Below the pieces are notes generated by a model. The model was not told the DNA's origin and ran no database searches. It saw only the letters and a program-made list of their open reading frames with translations. A DNA stretch of 64,000 nucleotides, from contig CAVYRD010000011.1 in NCBI GenBank assembly GCA_963770865.1, forward strand, positions 248,001-312,000. Reading direction: 5' to 3'. Position 1 is the stretch's first letter; the number at the start of each line of letters is the position of its first letter. The position numbers and the translations under genes are program-made. This document shows positions 1 through 9,588 of this stretch, in pieces. The DNA is from Miltoncostaea sp963770865. Lineage in GTDB: Bacteria > Actinomycetota > Thermoleophilia > Miltoncostaeales > Miltoncostaeaceae.

Positions 1-164
1 TGCACTGCATGACGGTCTCGCTGGCCCAGGGCGGCGCGGGCCTCGGGACGATGTGGGGCGACGAGACCGCCCGGGGCCTCCTCTCGGAGGCCGGCTTCGG
101 CGCCGTCGAGCGCCACCGCCTCGACCACGACCCCGTGAACGCCTACTACGTCATACGGCCCTGA
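1..164 (+). CDS. C-terminal end of a SAM-dependent methyltransferase (partial)
   Basis: The reading frame entering from the left edge (codons from base 3) ends at TGA 162-164. The tail contains SLAQGGAGLGTMWG and EAGFGAVERHRLDHD followed by NAYYVIRP. This pattern is typical of the C-terminus of class I methyltransferases of the Rv2258c-like type, where a winged-helix N-terminus is fused to a Rossmann methyltransferase. Only about 53 residues are visible, so the substrate and catalytic motifs cannot be judged. The assignment rests on the tail pattern alone. Confidence 0.6.
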   Translation, partial: HCMTVSLAQGGAGLGTMWGDETARGLLSEAGFGAVERHRLDHDPVNAYYVIRP

Positions 165-192
165 CCCCCGGGCCGCGGCCGGGCGGCGGCGG

Positions 193-205
193 TACCCTCG
201 ACGGC
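193..205 (+). promoter_or_regulatory. Leaderless promoter -10 box of the SDR gene
   Basis: TACCCT at 193-198, preceded by GG, lies 7 bases before the ATG at 206. There is no Shine-Dalgarno sequence in between, so the transcript would start at or next to the start codon. The same arrangement recurs at several other genes in the window. Confidence 0.45.
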
Positions 206-1088
206 ATGGAGGGGGGACCGCCGCTGGCCGGCCGCGTGGTCGTCGTGACAGGAGCGAGCCGGGGCGCGGGCCGCGGCATCGCGCAGGAGCTCGGCGCCGC
301 CGGCGCGACGGTCTACGTCACGGGCCGCAGCACCCGCGAGGAGCCGGCCGGCTCCTACGGGGGCATCCTGGGGCTCTCGGGCCGGGAGGCCCTGCCCGGC
401 AGCATCGACCAGACGGCCGACGAGGTGACGTGCCTCGGCGGGCGGGGCGTCGCGGTGCGTTGCGACCACACCCGCGACGACGAGGTGGAGGCCCTGTTCG
501 CGCGCGTGCGCTCCGAGGAGGGCCGGCTCGACGTGCTCGTCAACAACGCGTGGGGCGGGCACGAGAGCTTCGACGGCGTGTTCACGCGCCCGTTCTGGGA
601 GCACCCGCTGGAGCACTGGGACACGATGTTCGACCGCGGCGTGCGCAACCACCTCGTCACCGGCCGCCACGCGGCGCCGATGCTCGTCGAGCAGGGGCAC
701 GGCCTGGTCGTCACCACGACCTTCTGGGACGGACGGCGGCAACCTCTACTACGACCTCGCCAAGGCCGCGCTCACGCGGCTGGCCTTCGGCATGGCCGAG
801 GAGCTGCGGCCCCACGGCGTCGCCTCCGTGGCCCTCGCGCCGGGCTGGATGCGGACCGAGTTCGTCCTGATGGGCCACGAGACCGACGAGGAGCACTGGC
901 GCGAGCGGCCCGAGCTGGCGCGCACCGAGTCGCCCCGCTACGTGGGCCGCGCGGTCGCCGCGCTGGCCGCCGACCCCGGGGTGATGGGGAAGAGCGGCAG
1001 GGTCCTCACCGCCGGCGACCTCGCCGCCGAGTACGGCTTCACGGACGTGGACGGCAGCAGGCCTCCCGCCTTCCGCATCACTGGATGA
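206..1088 (+). CDS. Short-chain dehydrogenase/reductase (DHRS1-like), one frameshift
   Basis: Rossmann-fold SDR of about 290 residues. The N-terminal cofactor motif TGASRGAGRGIA (TGxxxGxG) and the NNAW motif are in the first frame from ATG 206. The catalytic YYDLAK (YxxxK) and the tail LAPGWMRTEFVL are in the +1 frame, ending at TGA 1086-1088. The frames switch near 727-740, within ttctgggacggacggcggc, by one extra base. The sequence order resembles the DHRS1 branch of SDRs (ITGR-like loop, AFW/FWE segment, GLIVV/GLVVT strand). The substrate is unknown. Both halves are well conserved in pattern, so a sequence error is more likely than gene decay. Confidence 0.75.
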
Positions 1089-1158
1089 CCTCGCGGTCCC
1101 GGCAGGCGGGTCCAGCACCCGCCGAAGCGCCGTGGCGCTCCTCGAGCTTCTTCGCCGT

Positions 1159-2793
1159 TCAGTCCCGCAGGCGGTTGCTGATCTCCCAGGCGATCTTCTT
1201 GGGCAGCACGTCCACGTAGTCCTTCATCGCCCCATCGCGGCCGAAGGCGAAGAGCGCCCAGCGCGCCCGCTCCTGGAGCTTCCTCATGGCGGCCGTCACG
1301 TAGGGCGGCACGGCGGCCAGCGTCCCCGCGTCGGCCTCGAGCTTGGCGCGGGAGAGCTCGGCCAGGAACTCGGCCATGCGGTTGTACTGGTCGGGGTCGC
1401 CCGTCTCCGTCACCGCGAACGTGCAGGCCTGGCCGGAGGTCGCCATCTGGTGACCCTTCACGTAGACCAGGAACGCGGCGTTCTGCGCGAGCGTGCCGCG
1501 GTCGTTCCTCGGCAGCGCGCCGTAGGCCGCCTTGATGTCGTCGGCCTTCCCGCTCACGATCGAGGCCAGGAACGCCGAGATCGCCGGGCTCTTTGCGGGG
1601 TTGAGCCTCTCGGTGTACTCGGCGACCGTCGGGGCGTTCAGCGCGGCTCGCACGCGCGTCGCGTCGTCGGCGGCGAGCCCTCCGATCGCCGTGGCGATGA
1701 GGCTCGCGCCCGCGGCCTCCTTGCGCTCCGACGGCGGCAGGGCGTCGATGGCGAGGATGATCTCGTTGACCGTCGCCGTGCCCGCCTGCTGGTTCTGGAA
1801 CAGTGTGAAGACGCGGTCGAGGCGGATCGAGTTCGTGAGGTTGAACCCGATGGGGGCGGCCAGGGCGTCGACCTTCTGCTTGAAGACGTTCGGCGGCGGC
1901 TCGGGCGCGTAGTAGGGGCCGCGGAAGTTCGCGTAGCCGGACGAGGGGTCGCCCTTCGTCCCGACCAGGTGCCTTCGGATCTTCTCCGCCTTCTCCTTGG
2001 GCGGCAGGTGCTCGTAGTCGCCGTGCTCCACCCAGTAGGCGCGGAACTCGTCCGCGTAACGGTCGAAGCTCGAGGCGTTGGTGGTCTGGGGGAGCTCGTT
2101 GTAGCGCTTGACGAAGAAGTGGCTGCACTCGTGCGTGACGGTGCCGGCGATCTCGTCGAGGGCGAGCGGGGTGCCGCTGTCGTCGTGCCCGCGGATGAGC
2201 ATGACCGTGCCCTTGAGGGTCCCGATCATGTCCTTCTGGCTGAACGTCACGTTGTCCATCGTGACGCCGGTGAAGAAGGCGTCGTGGGTGGCGGCCACGG
2301 CCCAGGTGGGCGTGGTCGGCTTGGCCAGCTGGGCGGCGGAGTCCGAGCGCTTGGTGATCGGGCTCATCGTCAGCATCGGGGTGGCCCCGGTGAAGAGCTC
2401 GGCCGTGTTGCGCACGATGGGGTCCGCGTGGGCGCTCATGAACGGCAGCAGCTTGGTGGTGAGGAGCGTGAGCGTGGCCTGCGCCGTGGCCTGGGCCTGG
2501 GTCGGCGTGCTCCAGGCCGGGGCGGGCGTCCCCGTCGCCGCCGGCTGCGCTCCGGCCGTCCGGGCGGCGTCCGGCTCCCCTCGGCCGGCTGGCTGGGCGC
2601 CGTCCTCCGGCTCGCGCGAGAGCAGTCGGGCGACGGACGCGTTGCCGGCGCTCCCCTGGAGCACCAGCACCGCGCCGGGGTCGCGGGCGCCCGCCTCGGG
2701 CGTGGCGGTGGCCGGCCCGGGTGCCCACGCGGCGTCCCCGGCCGGCTCCCGGGCGCGCCCCCGGACGGTCTCCCGCGAAACGCGGGGGCTCAC
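1159..2793 (-). CDS. HEXXH metallopeptidase-like protein with eCIS-cargo-type N-terminal motif
   Basis: The protein is about 544 residues. It starts at GTG 2793, which overlaps the stop of the upstream gene as GTGA, so translation is probably coupled. After a low-complexity stretch the N-terminus has VLVLQGSAGNASVARLLSRE. This closely follows the LQRSAGN-A-V-LL motif found at the N-terminus of many proteins linked to extracellular contractile injection systems. The middle contains GTVTHECSHFF, a HEXXH zinc-protease signature, followed by a helical C-terminal half. No signal peptide is visible. The motif assignments are seen in the sequence; export or injection by an eCIS is inference, since no eCIS structural gene lies in this window. 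It could also be a non-secreted peptidase. Confidence 0.6.
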   Translation of the reverse strand: MSPRVSRETVRGRAREPAGDAAWAPGPATATPEAGARDPGAVLVLQGSAGNASVARLLSREPEDGAQPAGRGEPDAARTAGAQPAATGTPAPAWSTPTQAQATAQATLTLLTTKLLPFMSAHADPIVRNTAELFTGATPMLTMSPITKRSDSAAQLAKPTTPTWAVAATHDAFFTGVTMDNVTFSQKDMIGTLKGTVMLIRGHDDSGTPLALDEIAGTVTHECSHFFVKRYNELPQTTNASSFDRYADEFRAYWVEHGDYEHLPPKEKAEKIRRHLVGTKGDPSSGYANFRGPYYAPEPPPNVFKQKVDALAAPIGFNLTNSIRLDRVFTLFQNQQAGTATVNEIILAIDALPPSERKEAAGASLIATAIGGLAADDATRVRAALNAPTVAEYTERLNPAKSPAISAFLASIVSGKADDIKAAYGALPRNDRGTLAQNAAFLVYVKGHQMATSGQACTFAVTETGDPDQYNRMAEFLAELSRAKLEADAGTLAAVPPYVTAAMRKLQERARWALFAFGRDGAMKDYVDVLPKKIAWEISNRLRD

Positions 2794-3290
2794 ACCTCGC
2801 TCCCCAGCCGCACGCGCTCCAGCGCCTCGGCGAAGTCGTCCCGCATGGCGGCCGGGGCGTCGTCGCGGACCGTGTAGCCCACGCGCACGAGCCTCCTGCC
2901 GGAGGTGAAGAGCAGCAGGTCGGCGAGGCGCTGCTCGCTCACCCCGCCCGCGTACACGCGGCCCTCGGCACCGCGGGCGAGCACCACGCGCGGGGTCTCC
3001 CGGCGCGTGCGATAGCGCAGCCGCCGGACCGGCAGTCCGCCGCGCTCGTCGCGCTCGTCGCGCTCCACCTCGATCTCCGCGCCCTCGCGCTCGGCGGCGA
3101 GCAGGGCGTCCCCGTCCCCGTCGCCCGCGTCTCCCGAGACGACCGAGAACGCGCCGAGCTCGGCGTCCGGGGACCACCAGGCGACGCCGTCCGCGTCGGC
3201 CAGCGTCGCGCCTGCCGGGAGCCAGACGCGCACCGCCCCGCCGGCCGCGTCGAACGGATGCCAGTCGCCGGCCACTGAGCCGTCATCCAA
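2790..3290 (-). CDS. Conserved-looking hypothetical protein upstream of the HEXXH protein
   Basis: About 166 residues. The TTG at 3290 follows GGAAGGG closely; a GTG at 3275 is the alternative start. The protein begins near DWHPFDAAGGAVRVWLPAG and contains a charged repeat ERDERDERG (from a small GCGCTCGTC tandem near 3043-3065). It ends with a helix, AMRDDFAEALERVRLGSEV. No signal peptide or known domain is recognised. Its stop overlaps the start of the HEXXH gene by 4 bases, so the two are made together. It may be a chaperone or immunity-type partner of that protein, but nothing in its own sequence proves that. Confidence 0.55.
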   Translation of the reverse strand: MDDGSVAGDWHPFDAAGGAVRVWLPAGATLADADGVAWWSPDAELGAFSVVSGDAGDGDGDALLAAEREGAEIEVERDERDERGGLPVRRLRYRTRRETPRVVLARGAEGRVYAGGVSEQRLADLLLFTSGRRLVRVGYTVRDDAPAAMRDDFAEALERVRLGSEV

Positions 3291-3611
3291 ACACCCTTCC
3301 CCGGGGGGCGCAACGGCACGTCCGGCCGGGGCGCGGCGGCCCGGGCGCGCCAGTTGGAGCGCGCCGACCGGGGGCGCAGCAGAGACACCGACGGTGCGCT
3401 CTCGGAGCACCCGGGAAGCGACGACGGGCGGGCGGGAGATCGCGGTGTGCGCAGGACATCGGAGGGCGAGTCGCTCGCCTTCCCCACCGGCCGGACGAGC
3501 CCGGCCCCCCGATCGCGCTTGGGCGGGGGGCAGGTCTCCTCTCGCCGGCGTGGCTCCTGAGGCGAGGCCCCCGCGCCCGAAGACCGGGCGCGAGGTCCGC
3601 GGCCTCCGAAC
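3291..3611. other. Intergenic stretch with a hairpin, no gene
   Basis: This 321-base gap lies between the 3' end of the secreted-protein gene and the start of the two-gene minus-strand unit. It should contain the promoter of the latter. I see no convincing ORF, only the GC-rich hairpin listed separately at 3572-3592. Confidence 0.4.
3572..3592 (-). terminator. Hairpin downstream of the secreted-protein gene
   Basis: A perfect 8-bp stem, CGCGCCCG (3572-3579) with CGGGCGCG (3585-3592), and a 5-base loop sit 20 bases past the stop of the minus-strand gene 3612-4361. There is no T-tract, so it would be a hairpin-only terminator, as is common in GC-rich actinomycetes. Confidence 0.4.
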
Positions 3612-4361
3612 TCAGGGTGCGAGGTAGTAGGTCAGGTCGTCGAAGCCGAAGTACTTGCCGCCCGCCGACATCGTGAGGGTGTCGACGCTCTCGAAGCGCT
3701 GGCCGTCCGTCACCGAGTCGAGCGGGACGGTCGCATGGCCGGAGTCAATGAGGGCAGCGGTCGTCGTCGTTCCCACGATCACGCCGTCGTCGAGCGCCGT
3801 GATGGTCACCGTGATCGGTCCGTCAGGGTCTGTGGCCGAGCGTCCGGGGTTGGTGAGGTAGACGCTGGTGAAGCTCACGTCACCGACTTGGCTGACGGCC
3901 ACCACTGGGTTGAGGTCCTGTGGGAAACCGATGAACGCGATGTTCGGCGCGGAGCCCGTGCAGTAGCCGTACTGTTCGGCCCCGCAGTCCGATGACGTCG
4001 GCTGGTAGGCGTAGGTCTTCGTCCACGAGAAGCCCGCGTAGGTGCCGAGTGGCCCGGTCTCGGTGCCGGGCGACAGCGACACGTCGTCGAAGTTGACCCG
4101 GTGCAGCTGTGATGGCACGCAGGCGTCGTTGAACACGTACTCAGGCTGATCCGGGACTGCCCCGCGCGGGAAGCCGTCCCCGTGGTGCTGAAGGTGAGCA
4201 TAAAGCGCGGGATCGGCGACCGTGATCGAGTAGTACACACCGCTCGAAGCGTCGAGATGGCATATGGCCGTCTTCCCGACCGGCGCTCCGCTGGCCGCAC
4301 CGATCGACGCGAGCAGGCCGAGCGCCAGGGCCGCCGCCATCAGTAGTCCTTTCCATCCCAT
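3612..4361 (-). CDS. Secreted protein with CH...HHGDGFP motif
   Basis: 249 residues. The ATG at 4361 is chosen because GGGGGAAG lies just upstream and a classic signal peptide follows (MGWKGLLMAAALALGLLAS, cleavage near ASG-AP). The mature N-terminus carries AICHLDASSGVYYSITV and AHLQHHGDGFP. This cysteine/histidine pattern is found near the N-terminus of many bacterial surface or extracellular proteins of unknown role. The rest is a Thr/Ser/Gly-rich beta-sandwich ending in YFGFDDLTYYLAP, reminiscent of the end of the structural domain in PEP-CTERM-type proteins, but no sorting signal follows. The function is unknown. Exported location is well supported. Confidence 0.7.
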   Translation of the reverse strand: MGWKGLLMAAALALGLLASIGAASGAPVGKTAICHLDASSGVYYSITVADPALYAHLQHHGDGFPRGAVPDQPEYVFNDACVPSQLHRVNFDDVSLSPGTETGPLGTYAGFSWTKTYAYQPTSSDCGAEQYGYCTGSAPNIAFIGFPQDLNPVVAVSQVGDVSFTSVYLTNPGRSATDPDGPITVTITALDDGVIVGTTTTAALIDSGHATVPLDSVTDGQRFESVDTLTMSAGGKYFGFDDLTYYLAP

Positions 4362-4697
4362 CGTCTTCCCCCTTACGCGATTGCGAGGCGTCCGCAACGG
4401 TGGCCGGTGGACCGACGCGAAGGGGCTGGCCGACGGGCCGCCGATGGGAACTTCTCATAACTTCGCCCCGAGGACCGCGCGTCCGAATCCGGGTCCCCCC
4501 CCGATCGGCGTCGAGTAATGAGCCGTGCGCGAACGGCGGGCGGCCCCGACCCCAGGCACATTCCACCGGTCATTGCGACGGAAACCGCAAGCAACCGCGG
4601 GCGGCGTCGCGTCGGCGCGTGCTCGACCGACGGTAGACCCGGCACCGGGCGCAGCCCCGCCGCTCTGCCGGGCCACGGGGATTCCCCGATGGGCCGC
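4362..4697. other. Divergent intergenic region, no gene seen
   Basis: This stretch separates the minus-strand secreted-protein gene from the operator cluster upstream of the exporter operon. It must hold the promoter of the minus-strand gene. I find no ORF with a good ribosome binding site and no RNA structure I can name. Confidence 0.35.
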
Positions 4698-4762
4698 CAT
4701 CACCCCGGATCGGCGACGATCACCCAGGGTGAAATCGCGCGCGGGGTGATGACCGCTCACCC
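4698..4762 (+). promoter_or_regulatory. Nested dyads with repeated TCACCC half-sites upstream of the small-protein/MMPL operon
   Basis: CATCACCCCG (4698-4707) is a perfect 10-base inverted repeat of CGGGGTGATG (4742-4751). Between them lies a second perfect dyad, TCACCC-A-GGGTGA (4720-4732), and a further half-site, CTCACCC, follows at about 4756-4762. Five copies of one half-site within 65 bp, ending about 57 bases before the start codon at 4819, look like a multi-site operator for a repressor or activator of the export operon. The same arms could also fold as a long RNA hairpin. Which protein binds is unknown. Confidence 0.55.
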
Positions 4763-4818
4763 GGCCCTCGCGGAGGGTCTGCTCGCCGGAGGAATCGAGC
4801 CCGTGGAGGGGTGAGGCG

Positions 4819-5046
4819 ATGAGCGGCACGTACAGCGTCACCGTGCGAGGCATCATGAGCGAGCGGTTCTGCGCCGGGTTCTCCGGCCTCGACCGCCGCA
4901 TCGACGCCGGCCGCACGATCCTGGACGGACGCCCGCCCATGGCCCCACCGCTCCGCGAGCTCCTCTCGGCGCTCGGCAACCTCGGTCTCGAGGTCGTCAA
5001 CGTCGAGCCCGACGGCACCGCCGCACACCCGAACCAGGAGGCCTGA
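4819..5046 (+). CDS. Small protein coupled to the MMPL exporter
   Basis: 75 residues from ATG 4819, preceded by GGAGGGGTGAGGCG. No signal peptide or membrane segment is visible. It contains CAGFSGLDRRIDAGRTILDG followed by a helical stretch, LRELLSALGNLGLEVVNVE. Its TGA (5044-5046) overlaps the ATG of the MMPL gene (5046), so the two are translationally coupled. No known family is recognised. A role as a regulator or partner of the exporter is suggested only by the coupling. Confidence 0.65.
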   Translation: MSGTYSVTVRGIMSERFCAGFSGLDRRIDAGRTILDGRPPMAPPLRELLSALGNLGLEVVNVEPDGTAAHPNQEA

Positions 5047-7215
5047 TGTCACGCCTTGCCGCCCTCGCGACCCGCCGTCCCTGGCGTGTGCTCGCCGTCG
5101 CGATCGCGTTCATGCTCGTCGCCGTCGTCGTCGGGGGTTCACTGACCAAGAACCTGTCGGCCACCGGGTTCGAGGACCCGTCGGCCGAGTTCGTCCACGC
5201 CCGCGACACGCTCCAGGAGGCGACCGGGGCCAGCCCCGCGCCGGGCCTGATCGCCCTCGTCACGCCCGGGCGGCGACGTCACCTCGCCCGCCGGGCGCGC
5301 CCAGGTCGAGAAGACGGCGAAGACGATCGCCGCCGACCCCGACGTGAGCAGCGTCGTCACCGCCTTCAACGGCGGCGGAGCCGACCTGATCTCGACGGAC
5401 GGGAAGTCCTCGTACATCGCGACGTTCTTCGGCCCGATCCCCGACGACCAGGCGCAGGACGCCGCCAAGCGCATCGAGGACCGGTTCGCGGGCGACGACG
5501 CCGTCAAGCTCGGCGGCGCGGCCGTCGTCGGCCACCAGGCCGGCACGATCATCGGCGAGGACCTGGCGAAGGCCGAGATGCTCGCCTTCCCGATCATCTT
5601 CCTGCTCTCGCTGTGGGTCTTCCGCGGCGTCATCGCGGCGCTCCTGCCGTCGGTGATGGGCGCGCTGGTGATCTTCGGCGGCTTCCTGGCCATCGGCCTC
5701 GTCAACGAGGCGACGAGCCTCTCCGTGTACGCCCTCAACCTCGCGATCGGCCTGAGCCTCGGCCTCGCGATCGACTACAGCCTGCTGATCGTCTCCCGCT
5801 ACCGCGAGGAGATGTCCGCCGGCTCGCCCGGCAAGGAGGCGCTCGAGCGGACCCTGCGCACCGCGGGCAAGAGCGTCCTGTTCAGCGCCCTGACCGTCGC
5901 GGCGGCCCTCGCCGGCCTGATGGTCTTCCCGCAGCGCTTCCTGTTCTCGATGGGCATGGCCGGCGTGATGGTGGCCTTCATCGCCGCGGCCGTCGCGCTG
6001 GTGGTGCTGCCGGCCGTCCTCGCCCTGCTCGGCCCGCGCATCAACTCGCTGGCCCCGAAGGCCTGGCGCCGCCGCAGCGAGGAGGCCCACGCGCCGGTCA
6101 CCTCGGGCTTCTGGTACCGCCTGTCCGGCGCCGTGATGCGCCGCCCGGGCCCGGTCGCGGCCGTCACGGCGATCGTGCTGATCATCGTCGCCCTGCCCGC
6201 GCTCGGCATCAGGTTCACCTCGGTGGACGCGTCGGTGCTGCCGACCAGCGCCTCCGCGCGCCAGGTGTCGGACGCCCTCGCCTCCGACTTCCGCTCCGAC
6301 CTCAGCACGCCGACCTACATCGCCGTCACGGCGTCCGACTCGCCGCAGGCGAAGGCCGCGGTCGCCGACTACGCCGGCCGCGTGTCGAAGGTCGCCAACG
6401 TGGACCTCGTGGCCCCGCCGGAGTACGTCGGCAAGGACACGTGGCGCATCGACGCCTACTCGTCCACCGAGTCGTTCAGCTCCGAGGGCCAGCAGGTGGT
6501 CCGCGACATCCGGGCCACCGACTCCGCCTACCCGGCGCTGGTCGGCGGCCTGCCGGCGAGCTTCGTGGACCAGAAGGACAGCATCGGGGCGCACCTGCCC
6601 TACGCCATCGCGCTCATCGCGTTCACCACGATCGTGGCGCTGTTCATCATGACCGGCTCGGTGGTGCTGCCGGTCAAGGCCGTGATCATGAACCTGCTGA
6701 CCCTCGGCTCGGTGCTCGGGATCCTGGTCTGGATCTTCCAGGACGGCCGGTTCGAGGGCCTGCTCAACTACGACTCGGTCGGGGCCCTCGACCTGACGCA
6801 GCCGATCCTGCTCGGCGCGATGGCCTTCGGCCTGTCCACCGACTACGCGGTGTTCCTCCTCTCGCGCATCAAGGAGGCCCACGACGCGGGCGCCGGCACC
6901 TCCGACGCCGTCGCGCTCGGCCTGCAGCGCACCGGCCGCATCGTCACCGCGGCGGCCCTGCTGTTCGCCATCGCCATCGGCGCCTTCGCCACCTCCCGGA
7001 TCACCCTGATCAAGGAGCTCGGCGTCGGCACCGCCCTCGCGGTCCTGATCGACGCGACGATCATCCGGGCGCTGCTGGTGCCCTCCCTGATGGCGCTGCT
7101 CGGCAAGTGGAACTGGTGGGCGCCCTCGTGGCTGCGCCGGATCCACGACCGCATCGGCTTCAGCGAGAGCGAGAGCGGCGGCGACGCCGGCGCCTCGCCG
7201 GCCCGGGCGGGCTAG
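5046..7215 (+). CDS. MMPL/RND-family transporter, one frameshift
   Basis: About 722 residues when read across a +1 shift near 5265-5272, where one extra G in cccgggcgg would restore LVTPGGDVTS. The N-terminus has a membrane helix (VLAVAIAFMLVAVVV). Two blocks of membrane helices follow, about 5590-6050 and 6580-7110, each preceded by an extracellular loop domain. This is the 1+5/1+5 topology of MMPL proteins. The GLSLGLAIDYSLLIVSRYREE and AFGLSTDYAVFLLSRIKEA segments carry the Asp-Tyr pairs of the proton relay. Family members export lipids or small hydrophobic compounds using the proton gradient. The substrate is unknown. Confidence 0.85.
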
Positions 7216-7219
7216 CGGC

Positions 7220-9502
7220 TCAGGCCGGCCGGTCGGCCGCCAGGGGGCGGGGGAGGAGTCCCCGCTCCCTGGCGCGCCGGACGGCCTCCTCGCGCGTGGC
7301 GACCCCGAGCTTGCGGTAGATCGACCGCATCTGGGTCTTCACGGTGTTGTGGGAGACGTAGAGGTCGGCCGCGATCTCGCGGGCCGAACCGTCGCCGGTG
7401 AGCCGCCGCAGCACGGCCAGCTCCCGGTCGGTGAGGTCCCCGGCGTCCACGGTGGGCGCGGGAGAGGCCGCCGGCGCGGCGAGGGCGCCGCCGGCGCGGG
7501 CGTCGAGGTCGTCCACCATGGTGCAGATGTGCACCGCGTCGCGGGCGGCGCTGAGAAGGGCCCGCGCCTCCTCGGCGCAGGCCCGCGCGCCCGCCGCGTC
7601 GCCGGTCGCGAGCAGCACCTCGCCGCGCTGGATCAACGTGTAGGCCGTCTCGGTGGGGGCGTGGCCGCGCCGCGCGAGCGTGACGGCGCGGTCGGCCTGC
7701 TCGACGGCCTCCTCCAGCGCCCCGCGGGCGGCCAGGGCGCGCGCGAGGTTGGCGTGGGCGCCCGCGGCGTGGGGGTACTCGGCGTGGCGCTCGTCCTCGG
7801 CGAGGGCGATCGCCTCGCGGCAGCGCCCCTCCGAGCCCGCGAGGTCGCCGCGCCGGAAGTCGGTGTCGGCGAGGTGGCTGAGCGAGACGACGACGAGCGC
7901 GGCGGCGCCGGAGGCGCGCCCGGCCGTGACGGCCTCCTCGAGGATGGCGTAGGCCTCCTCCTGCTCGCCGCCCGCGTGGAGGGCGATGCCGAGCGACATG
8001 CAGGCCAGCGCGCGCCACCACGAGTGGTCCGGCGGCGGTCGTCGCGAGCGCCCGGTGGCCCTCCAGCACGGCGGCGGGGCCGTCGCCCGACAGGAGGCGC
8101 TCCAGCGAGCGGCTCGACGCGATGCCGCCGGCCACCAGCCGCGGGTCGCCGGGCGCGTCGGGGCGGGCGGCGGCGGCCTCGGCGGCCTCGATCCACGGCG
8201 CCGCCTGCCCCGGGCGGCCGAGGTTGCAGCGGATCAGGGCCTCGGCCAGGCAGAGGCGCGGGTCGGAGCGCACGCGCTCGGGCGGCAGCAGGGCGAGCCA
8301 CGCCTCGGTGGTGGCCGTCCAGCCGCTGCGCTCGTAGCCGGCCCAGTGCTCGGCGATCAGGTCGGCGGCCCTCTCCAGGTCGCCGCCCGCGGCCGCGTGG
8401 TGGATGGCCTCGTCGATCATCCCCGCCCCGAGGTGCCAGGCGGCGGCGCGCCGGTGCAGGCCGGCCACCTCGTCCGGATCGGTCAGCGCCAGCTCGTGGC
8501 GCAGCAACTCGCCGAACAGGTGGTGGTACCGGTACCACTCGCGGCGGCTGTCGAGCGGCACCAGGAAGAGGTTGGAGCGCTCCAGCTCCTCCAGCACCCG
8601 GGCCGACCCGGTCGCCCGGCCACGGCGTCGCAGAGCGGGCCGGTCAGACGGCCGAGGATCGAGGTGCGCAGCAGGAACTCGCGCCGCTCGGGGGGCGCCC
8701 CCTCCAGCACCTCGGCCGCCAGGTAGTCGACCACCAGCCTGTCGTCGCCCGCGAAGTGGGCGATGAAGGCGTCCGGGTCGTCGCGCCCCCGCAGCGAGAG
8801 GCCGGCCAGGTAGAGCCCGGCCGCCCAGCCCTCGGTGCGCGCCCGCAGCGCGGCCACCTGGTCGCCGGCCAGGTCGAGCCCGACGGCGCGGCTCAACAGG
8901 GTGGCCGCGTCCTCGTCGCCGAAGCGCAGGTCGTCGGAGCGGATCTCGGCCAGGTCGCCCCGCGCCCGCAGCCGCGCGAGGCCGATCGGCGGGTCGTGGC
9001 GGCTGGTCATGACCAGCCGCAGGCCCTCGGGCAACTGGGCCGCCAGGAAGGCGATCGACTCGTGGATGGAGGGCTCGGTGACGAGGTGGAAGTCGTCGAG
9101 GGCGATGACCGCGCAGCGGTCCTCCTCGGCCACCGCGTTCAGCAGCGAGGACAGGCCCGCCTCGCGCAGCTCCGGGCCGCCGGCGAGCGCGCCCACCGCC
9201 CCGTCCTCGACCGGCACGCCCGCCCGGTCGAGGGCCTCGGCGAGGTAGCGCCAGAAGCGGACCGGGTCGTTGTCGGCGGCGTCGAGGGCCAGCCAGGCGC
9301 TCGGCCGGTCGAGGCCGGCCAGCCACTCGCCGACCAGCGTGCTCTTGCCCCAGCCGGCCGCCGCGCTGACCAGCGTCAGGCGGTGCTCGGCCACGGCGCG
9401 GTCGAGGCGCGCGGTGAGGCCCGGCCGCGCCACCATGCCCGGGCGCCGGTCGGGGGCGCGCAGCTTGGTCTCGAGCAGCGGGGGGCGGACGACCGTCGTC
9501 AT
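7220..9502 (-). CDS. LuxR-family regulator, MalT/LAL type, two frameshifts
   Basis: About 760 residues. The start is ATG 9502 (MTTVVRPPLLETKLRAP). The N-terminal STAND ATPase has Walker A SAAAGWGKSTLV and Walker B CAVIALDDFHLV with the sensor ending LVMTSRHDPP. A long TPR-like helical region follows, then a C-terminal LuxR HTH (LTDRELAVLRRLTGDGSAREIA, SHNTVKTQMRSIYRKLG). The frame changes near 8617-8630 (one base missing or two extra) and near 8020-8035 (one extra base). Proteins of this type are ligand- and ATP-controlled transcription activators. It is convergent with the MMPL gene, which it might regulate; this is inference from position only. Confidence 0.8.
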
Positions 9503-9574
9503 CTGGGGACTATTGAGGCGTCTGGGGGGCCGATGGTCAAGGGGCCGCGCCACCCCGGGCCGTCGTGGCGCGGG

Positions 9575-9588
9575 TACACTCCGGCCTC
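9575..9588 (+). promoter_or_regulatory. Leaderless promoter -10 box of glyQ
   Basis: TACACT (9575-9580) preceded by GGG lies 8 bases before GTG 9589, with no Shine-Dalgarno sequence between. This favours GTG 9589 as the start of glyQ over the in-frame GTG at 9565, which would lie upstream of the -10 box. Confidence 0.5.

Noticed and set aside
3043..3065. Short GCGCTCGTC tandem as a CRISPR or microsatellite array
   Set aside because: Only about two and a half copies inside a coding frame, giving ERDERDERG; no spacers and no cas genes in the window.
5260..7146. Long minus-strand ORF opposite the MMPL gene
   Set aside because: Arg/Gly/Asp-rich shadow translation of a GC-rich gene; no domain and no ribosome binding site. 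The MMPL frame explains the region.
9565..9588. Upstream GTG 9565 as glyQ start
   Set aside because: It would put the -10 box TACACT inside the gene and add eight residues not typical of GlyQ; GTG 9589 fits better.
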